This document shows positions 18,991-25,871 of a stretch of 25,871 nucleotides of DNA, in pieces. Within the stretch, counting starts at the first letter, position 1, and every line of letters starts with the position of its first letter. A program made the translations under genes and the position numbers. The notes below the pieces were generated by a model. That model searched no databases and was not told the DNA's origin. It worked only from the letters and a program-made list of their open reading frames with translations. The DNA lies in assembly GCA_036897485.1 (NCBI GenBank), contig JAYMTF010001151.1, forward strand, positions 1 to 25,871. Direction: 5' to 3'. This DNA comes from Pelargonium nanum. Lineage: Eukaryota > Streptophyta > Magnoliopsida > Geraniales > Geraniaceae.

Positions 18991-21900
18991 ATGTTGACCA
19001 AGTTCGACACAAAGAGTAATAGAGTGAAGGGACTGAGTTTTCATCCCAAGAGACCATGGATCCTTGCAAGTCTTCACAGTGGTGCAATCCAACTCTGGGA
19101 CTACCGGATGCGGACTCTGATTGATAAGTTCGAGGAGCATGAGGGGCCTGTTCGTGGGGTACATTTCCACAAGTCTCAGCCACTGTTTGTGTCTGGAGGT
19201 ACTCAATAATCAATCTACCTCTGTTGTACAATTATAAATTTTTGAATTGGCAACATTTCTTATGAATCTGGGTATTAAGTTTGTGCTGACTTTGTTAGTG
19301 CAGTCTTTTAACATGTGAAATTGTGTTTCTTTTGGTTGGTTGTTTTATATCCGGGGATCCGGCTGATTAGTCTTTGTAATGGGTATGTAAACAAATGGTT
19401 GGATGGAAGCTACTGGACTTGTTTGTAATATTTGGTTTGATTGTATATAACTACTGTTACTGAGGCAAATAATGTTGGTGTATTTGGTCTCATCAAATGG
19501 TCAGAAGTTTTCTTTTATAGAGTTGGTAAGTCCCGTATTATATCCAATGCCATAAGAGACATTATGATATACAGAACCTGTTCATCTTTCCGTATTGAAA
19601 TATGTCAAATCAACAACTGAACAATGAAACTTAGTGTTTTTAGCTATTACTTTGTGCTCCCTCTGTCCCATTGCGTTTGTCTTCGTTTTCAGTATGAGAT
19701 GTCCTAAAATACTGACCACTTTCAATACCTAGTTTCCCAAATATTATACATGATATCATTTATGAAATATAAATTGTTTTGTTAAAGGTAGTTAGATTAG
19801 ATGCCTTGTGAAAATTTGATTACATGTTAACATATTACTGTTTCACTGCTCCTTAAAAGTCTGGAAGTCACAATATTGAATAACAAATGGTACCCAGGGG
19901 AATATAACGCAAGTGTTGACATGTAAAGCTGATCCTATATATTATGGTCGGTATCCAATAAATCAAATTACTGAACTTCTCTCATGGGATCGTTGTTCTG
20001 CTTCCAGATCTGAATTACTTTCTATTTAAGCTGCGCGGTGTTTATTGAATTACCATTAAAATCTGGAAATTGCATACTCTATTTATTTAGAAATAAGTTT
20101 TGAATATCTTATTAAGGGCGGCCTAGTGCACGATGCTCCATTGTGATGTTTAGGGAGAGTCATTTATATATAGAACCTTGCCTGCGTTCACCATCTAATT
20201 TTGGGTATCTCATAGTTTGAAATAATGTGCAAATTGTTTTTTTTTATATAATTTTTTTTTGGGTTAAATGGTAGTATATCGTTTAAGGTATCATGTTGTG
20301 CATCCACTACTTGACTCTGATGAGAAGGGTTAATATGCCATACATGTATAATAATATTATGAAGTTTTCTGCTTTATTCAGGGGATGATTACAAAATTAA
20401 GGTTTGGAACTACAAGATGCACCGGTGTCTGTTTACTCTTCTTGGGCACCTTGATTATATTCGTACAGTGCAATTTCACCATGAATATCCATGGATCGTG
20501 AGCGCCAGCGATGATCAGACTATACGCATATGGAACTGGCAGTCCCGTACTTGTATTTCTGTATTGACTGGCCACAATCATTATGTTATGTGCGCCTCCT
20601 TTCACCCCAAGGAGGATCTTGTGGTGTCAGCCTCCCTAGATCAGACTGTTCGTGTTTGGGATATTGGTGCCCTGAGGAAGAAAACAGTGTCCCCTGCAGA
20701 TGATATCCTGCGGTTGAGTCAGATGAATGCAGATCTATTTGGTGGAGTTGATGCAGTTGTTAAGTATGTGTTAGAAGGTCATGACCGTGGAGTCAATTGG
20801 GCTGCGTTTCATCCGACACTGCCCCTGATTGTTTCTGGAGCAGATGATCGTCAAGTGAAATTATGGCGCATGAATGGTAATTTTTACTGCTTCTGCATCT
20901 CTCTAGCTCTTGTTTACAGTCTATACAGTGGTTATTATTGTGCCTGTTTGAATCCTTCAAACTAAGTCGGAGTAATATTCAAGTTTTATTGCTGATCAAG
21001 AAAAAATAATTCAAGTTCTGTTAGGTTGCGTTTGGGAACTTGGATTTTATTTGGAATTTTGGATTCAAATACAAGTATAATGTTTGGGAAACCATAGAAT
21101 TTCAAATGATAAGTTAAGAGTTTTCATTTGAAATCCCTTGCTGTAGACATGTTTGCAATCCTATTGGATTTGAGTCAAATCGAAATACAAATTCTTTAAG
21201 TATCCAAACTTTGAATTTGGCTAAAATTTAGAATTTCAAATGAAAACTAAGAATCCAAACAGATCATTAAATTGTTGAGAATACTATTATTTGTTAATCT
21301 GAATTGCGCATCACACTCTCTCTAATTGTTGGGTTAAGCTAATTCTGACATTTCTTTCTATACATCTCACTTTTATGAACTTTTAAGTGGTGCTCGCATA
21401 CTGTGACTTACTTTAGCGGGTAGAGCAACCTCAGTCATCGATACTAACTATTCATTTTCTCTTTTCCAGAGACAAAGGCTTGGGAAGTGGATACATTAAG
21501 AGGTCACATGAACAATGTGTCATGTGTGATGTTCCATGCAAAGCAAGATATAATTGTATCCAATTCTGAGGACAAAAGTATTCGAGTGTGGGATGTAACA
21601 AAGCGAACCGGAATTCAAACTTTCCGCCGGGAGCATGATCGGTTCTGGATACTTGCATCTCACCCGGAGATGAATCTCTTAGCTGCTGGTCATGACAGTG
21701 GTATGATTGTCTTTAAGTTGGAGAGAGAACGACCTGCTTTTTCAGTAAGTGGGGATTCTCTGTTTTATGCGAAAGATCGATTCTTGAGGTTCTATGAGTT
21801 TTCAACCCAAAAAGACACACAAGTAATTCCGATTCGACGACCTGGTTCTGCCAGCCTGAATCAAAGTCCCAGGACTCTTTCTTACAGTCCAACAGAGAAT

Positions 21901-24420
21901 GCTGTTCTTATATGTTCTGATGTAGATGGGGGATCCTATGAGTTGTATGTCGTACCTAAAGATAGCATTGGTAGGAGTGATAGAATGCAAGAGGCAAAGA
22001 GAGGTATTGGTGGATCAGCTGTCTTTGTTGCTCGTAACAGGTTTGCTGTACTTGACAAAAGCAGCAACCAAGTATTAGTCAAGAATCTGAAAAATGAGGT
22101 TGTTAAGAAAAGCGCCCTTCCTATTGCTGCGGATGCTATATTTTATGCTGGAACAGGTAACTTACTTTGTAGAGCAGAGGATAGAGTGGTTATTTTTGAT
22201 CTCCAACAGAGGATTGTTCTTGGTGATCTTCAAACTCCTTTTATTAAGTATGTTGTCTGGTCAAACGATATGGAGACTGTTGCTTTGCTCAGCAAACACG
22301 CAATTATTATTGCTAGCAAGAAACTTGTTCACCAGTGCACTCTCCATGAGACAATTCGTGTGAAGAGTGGAGCCTGGGATGATAATGGTGTATTCATATA
22401 TACAACATTAAATCACATCAAGTACTGCCTCCCAAATGGTGATAGTGGGATAATTAAGACCCTTGATGTTCCAATATACATCACTAAGGTCTCTGCAAAT
22501 ACAATCTTTTGCTTGGATCGTGATGGAAAGAACAAGGCTATAGTTATTGATGCTACAGAATATATCTTCAAGCTGTCTTTGTTGAAAAAGAAATTCGACA
22601 ATGTTATGAGCATGATAAAGAACTCACAGCTTTGTGGGCAGGCAATGATTGCCTATTTGCAACAGAAGGGGTTCCCTGAAGTTGCTCTCCATTTTGTGAA
22701 AGATGAGAGAACTCGTTTCAATCTGGCACTAGAGAGTGGGAATATTCAAATTGCAGTGGCTTCAGCTAATGAAATTGACGAGAAGGATCACTGGTATAGA
22801 TTAGGAGTGGAGGCTCTTCGCCAAGGTAATTCTGGTATTGTAGAATATGCCTACCAGAAGACAAAGAACTTTGAGAGGTTGTCTTTTCTATATCTCATAA
22901 CTGGGAATATGGAAAAACTGCGCAAGATGCTGAAAATTGCTGAAGTTAAGAACGATATCATGGGCCAGTTTCACAATGCCCTCTATCTCTGCGATGTTCG
23001 GGAACGTGTTAAGATTTTAGAGAATGCTGGTCACTTGCCACTTGCGTACGTCACAGCTTCAGTCCATGGGCTTCATGATGTTGCTGAACGGCTTGCAGCT
23101 GAGTTAGGAGATAATGTTCCTTCTTTGCCTGAGGGAAAAGTACCCTCCCTTCTTATGCCTCCTGCCCCTGTTATTTGTGGAGGCGATTGGCCCCTTCTGA
23201 GAGTCATGAAAGGCATATTTGAAGGTGGGTTGGACAATATTGGTAGGGGTGCTGATGAGGAATACGAAGAGGCTGCTGATGGTGATTGGGGTGAGGAACT
23301 GGATATGGTTGATGTGGATGGCTTACAGAATGGGGATGTTGCAGCTATTCTCGAAGATGGGGAAGGAGCTGAAGAAAATGAGGAAGAGGGAGGATGGGAC
23401 CTTGAAGATTTGGAGCTTCCCCCTGAAGCAGATACTCCAAGGGCATCCATGACTACTCGTTCTGCTTTTGTGGCACCAACTCCTGGCATGCCCGTAAGCC
23501 AGATTTGGATGCAGAAGTCATCTCTTGCAGCTGAACATGTAGCAGCTGGTAATTTTGATACTGCTATGAGATTGCTGAACAGGCAACTTGGAATAAAAAA
23601 CTTTTCTCCATTGAAACAGATGTTTCTTGATCTTCATGCCGGCAGCCATTCGTATTTGCGTGCGTTTTCATCAGCTCCTGTGATATCTCTGGCTATTGAA
23701 AGAGGATGGAGTGAAAACTCAACCCCTAATGTGAGGGGTCCCCCGGCCCTTGTGTTTAATTTCTCTCAGTTGGAAGAGAAGCTGAAGGCAGGTTACAAGG
23801 CCACAACAGCTGGAAAGTTAGCTGATGCTCTCCGCCTCTTTATTAGCATTCTTCATACGATTCCACTGATTGTTGTTGATTCAAGGAGGGAGGTCGATGA
23901 AGTGAAGGAGTTGATTATTATAGTGAAAGAGTATGTTTTGGGTCTGCGGATGGAACTTAAGAAAAGAGAACTGAAAGACAATCCCGTGCGCCAGCAGGAG
24001 CTTGCAGCCTATTTCACGCACTGCAACCTTCAAATGCCTCACTTGAGGCTTGCCTTGATGAATGCAATGACTGTTTGCTACAAGGCAAAGAACCTTGAAA
24101 CAGCATCAAACTTCGCCAGGCGGCTTCTAGAGACCAATCCCACAGTTGAGAGCCAAGCGAAGACGGCCAGACAAGTGCTGCAGGCTGCCGAGAGGAACAT
24201 GACTGATGCCAATAAGATAAAGTATGATTTCAGAAACCCATTTGTAGTTTGCGGGGCAACGTACGTGCCAATATACCAAGGAGAAAAGTATGTCACCTGC
24301 CCTTTCTGTAGCTCCCGGTTTGTGCCCAGCCAGGAAGGACAGCTTTGTACCGTCTGTGATCTTGCAGTAGTTGGAGCAGATGCTTCAGGTTTGCTATGCT
24401 CTCCTTCCCAAATACGATGA
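18991..24420 (+). CDS. COPA: Coatomer subunit alpha (alpha-COP)
   Basis: Three coding exons, 18991-19198, 20382-20876 and 21470-24420 (TGA), all with GT-AG borders, give 1217 aa, the full plant alpha-COP length. It is the outer-shell subunit of the COPI coat, which drives Golgi-to-ER and intra-Golgi retrograde vesicles and reads di-lysine cargo tails. The N-terminus [20 protein letters not shown] starts a series of WD40 repeats ([41 protein letters not shown]), followed by a second propeller and an alpha-solenoid. An acidic linker spans about residues 829-890. The C-terminal region binds epsilon-COP and ends with a Cys cluster, CPFC-x12-CTVC (C1178, C1181, C1194, C1197). The first exon junction reconstitutes [11 protein letters not shown] and the second [13 protein letters not shown], both expected for the family. 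No stop or frameshift is present. The 5' UTR intron and upstream ORFs could tune expression. Confidence 0.97.
19199..20381 (+). other. COPA coding intron 1
   Basis: This 1,183-bp phase-1 intron has the donor GGAG|GTACTC and the acceptor TTATTCAG. Apart from the Stowaway-like end at 19657 no feature is recognised. Confidence 0.85.
19657..19760 (+). mobile_element. Stowaway-like MITE terminus in COPA intron 1
   Basis: CTCCCTCTGTCCCATTG matches the conserved Tc1/mariner-type Stowaway terminus (CTCCCTCCGTCCCA) with one mismatch. Downstream phrases (GATGTCCTAAAATACTGACC) also fit such elements. The opposite terminus (GGGACGGAGG) was not found within about 400 bp, so the element is truncated or its other end has decayed. 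The end coordinate is approximate. Confidence 0.45.
21024..21266. mobile_element. Foldback MITE in COPA intron 2 (Tourist/PIF-Harbinger-like)
   Basis: The segment starts GGTTGCGTTTGGGAA and ends AATCCAAACAGATCA, imperfect inverted termini that share the GTTTGG/CCAAAC core. It is flanked on both sides by TTA (21021-21023 and 21267-21269), the target-site duplication typical of PIF/Harbinger MITEs. The interior is AT-rich and partly self-complementary (GGATTCAAAT and TTTCAAATGAAAAC type phrases recur in both orientations). No coding capacity. Confidence 0.5.
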
Positions 24421-24627
24421 GTAATCTCAGCTGGTAGCAGAAACATATAGAAAGCGCATCCTTTGTGCAACGGAAGTGGCCAGGTTTGATTGATTCTTCT
24501 TTCGAAGAAAAAGGTAAGAAACATATTCACGAAGAGTTAGGAGGTTGCCTATGAATTGTTGTGTTCTGGGTGTTTTTACCCTTGTTTTCCTTCCTTGCTT
24601 TGTTTAGTTGGTTGTGATTTTCAGTGT

Positions 24628-24633
24628 AATAAA
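24628..24633 (+). terminator. Poly(A) signal candidate of COPA
   Basis: AATAAA lies 208 bp after the stop codon, following T/G-rich sequence that resembles a plant far-upstream element. Confidence 0.5.
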
Positions 24634-24639
24634 AACATG

Positions 24640-25285
24640 AGAATTTTGACTAAAGCCGTTCTTGTCAGTGGTTGATAGACAAGAATGGTGAAGGGACCTT
24701 GTTAATTAGTGTTGGGCAGGAAAACTTACATCGAATAGGGTGGGCGGGTTTCTGTTGAACAGTTGAACATTTTTTTTTGGGTTACCCATTCATTTAAGAT
24801 GTTTTTACTCTGGTTGTTGGTGGTTAAATCAATTTAGCTCCCTATTGGATTGAATTGATGTAGGAAGAATTTCCATTTTGTTTTGTACTCTATTGATTCC
24901 TTCATCTCATAGTGAATGGGAAGCAGCATCTATACCTTTCGTAGCCTTAAATAGTTGGTGGAAACATGAAATTACAACTTCAGTTTCTTTATTGAGATGA
25001 GATTTGGTGGCTCAGTCTCATCTTAAAGTGATTATGCCTGTGAGTGTGTGTGTGTGTGTGTTCCCTTAACAGGACTTGAGCTTAAAATCAAGTGAAAAAT
25101 TAGGCCTAGAAAGAAAGAATAAAGTCAAACAATTATCCAACTTCTAAATAATTACTGTTTACTTGCATACATTTACTTGTCTGTACAAAAATCTCGAGCA
25201 CTCTGGTTGATTTTTGGAGCCCCTGTATGAAATTCAAACACCATGGAACAGAGTGAAGTCCTCGGGAGCGTCTACGATTTTGGAT
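24640..25285. other. Intergenic region downstream of COPA
   Basis: I see no gene. It contains a GT microsatellite at about 25,044-25,061. The rest is ordinary AT-rich sequence. Confidence 0.5.
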
Positions 25286-25333
25286 AGTGTTCTAGTGTCG
25301 TAAAAATGCAGTGTTCTAGTGTCGTAAAAATGC
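25286..25333. repeat. Perfect 24-bp tandem duplication
   Basis: A 24-bp unit beginning AGTGTTCTAGTGTCG and ending TAAAAATGC occurs twice with no mismatch, at 25286-25309 and 25310-25333. Each unit itself contains AGTGT-TCT-AGTGT. Perfect identity suggests a recent slippage event. Confidence 0.9.
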
Positions 25334-25589
25334 GGGGAGCTTTGGTTGTGACCCAGTGAGGCAAGGAGCTTTAGTGGTGTTTTGGTGAGATAGGAACCTT
25401 GGTAGCCTTGGAGCCCCCTTGTTGAGACTTAGTATGGAGGAAATGTGATGTGTTTTCCTTGTGACATGATAGTCTTTTGTGAAAAATAAGTGTTGAGAAA
25501 AGATGATGAACTCTCTTTGTGACATAATAACTTCTCGTGTAGAGTACCGTGGGAGATGTGTGGGTCTCCATGTGACTATTTTGCATGTT

Positions 25590-25871
25590 GTGTGACGTCG
25601 GTCAAATAGTGATAAAAATAAGGGTTGTCGAACCACAGGGAAGGTAAAGCCAAAATTCTAAAGTAGAGAACTCGAAAGTTAAAATTTTGGTTTGGAAACA
25701 CTAGTGACTAATTATAAAGTTAAAGTAAACAAAGTATATCGGAAAACTGTTGAGAAATTAAAGAGAAAGCAATACAAGGATTTGGGGTTCACCAATTGAA
25801 TCAAGTTTTAGGTTTGCATGCATGAATGAGGGATGTGCAAGCGATTCTACGCGAGCTATGCAAACTCTCTC
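25590..25871. mobile_element. Retroelement-like repeat running off the right edge
   Basis: The phrase GGGTTGTCGAACCACAGGG, followed by a purine-rich segment and GGGGTTCACCAATTGAATC, is a pattern I associate with the leaders of widespread dicot repeats. No protein domain is present and the right end is outside the window. Family and orientation are not determined. Degenerate TTTGTGACATAATA-type phrases recur just to the left (25,455-25,535). Confidence 0.3.

Noticed and set aside
23073-23489. 138-codon antisense frame in the COPA acidic linker
   Set aside because: Ser-rich shadow of the GAA/GAT-rich coding strand; no independent support.
24078-24530. 150-codon antisense frame at the 3' end of COPA
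   Set aside because: It lies opposite a highly conserved coding region, with no domain or promoter.
25316-25636. 106-codon minus-strand frame in the right flank
   Set aside because: It spans degenerate short repeats and has no recognisable family similarity.
1-25871. CRISPR arrays, bacterial operons or phage modules
   Set aside because: None present; gene structure is eukaryotic with spliceosomal introns throughout, and the only short tandem arrays are the 50-bp and 24-bp repeats described.

Overview
This is a 25.9 kb piece of a flowering-plant (eudicot-type) nuclear genome. The evidence is AT-rich sequence, GT-AG introns, scattered MITE, LINE and LTR-like debris, a plastid-type tRNA relic, and genes whose closest recognisable families are plant ones (RIN4/NOI, a ceramidase of the Arabidopsis ACER type, a secreted Cys-rich peptide, plant-length alpha-COP). 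The species cannot be named from the sequence alone.

Five protein genes can be modelled completely. From left to right they are: (1) plus strand 1034-4543, two exons, 206 aa, a mitochondrially targeted coiled-coil protein that looks like mitoribosomal protein mS26; (2) minus strand 8724-5593, two coding exons plus a spliced 5' leader that probably begins near 11.2 kb, 254 aa, alkaline ceramidase; (3) plus strand 13899-15486, four exons, 206 aa, a RIN4-like immune regulator that lacks the usual N-terminal NOI domain; (4) minus strand 16346-15690, two exons, 99 aa, a secreted peptide with two tandem six-cysteine domains (NCR/defensin-like), convergent with gene 3; (5) plus strand 18991-24420, three coding exons plus a 5' UTR intron, 1217 aa, coatomer subunit alpha.

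Between them lie mobile-element remains: a possible LTR-retroelement 3' end at the left edge, next to a tRNA-Trp-like relic; a common plant intergenic repeat at about 5.04-5.22 kb and a related inverted copy at about 17.86-18.03 kb; a decayed LINE reverse transcriptase on the minus strand at 11.86-13.0 kb; a hAT-like MITE inside the RIN4-like gene; a putative minus-strand LTR at about 17.03-17.83 kb with three 50-bp-spaced hairpin repeats; a Stowaway-like end and a TTA-flanked MITE in the COPA introns; and a retroelement-like sequence that runs off the right edge.

The genes are not an operon or an obvious functional cluster. Two housekeeping trafficking and organelle genes and a sphingolipid enzyme flank a small pair (RIN4-like and Cys-rich peptide) that could both relate to plant-microbe interaction. 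I found no convincing undescribed multi-gene system. The most unusual items are the NOI1-less RIN4-like gene, the two-domain Cys-rich peptide, and the 50-bp hairpin array in the LTR-like element.
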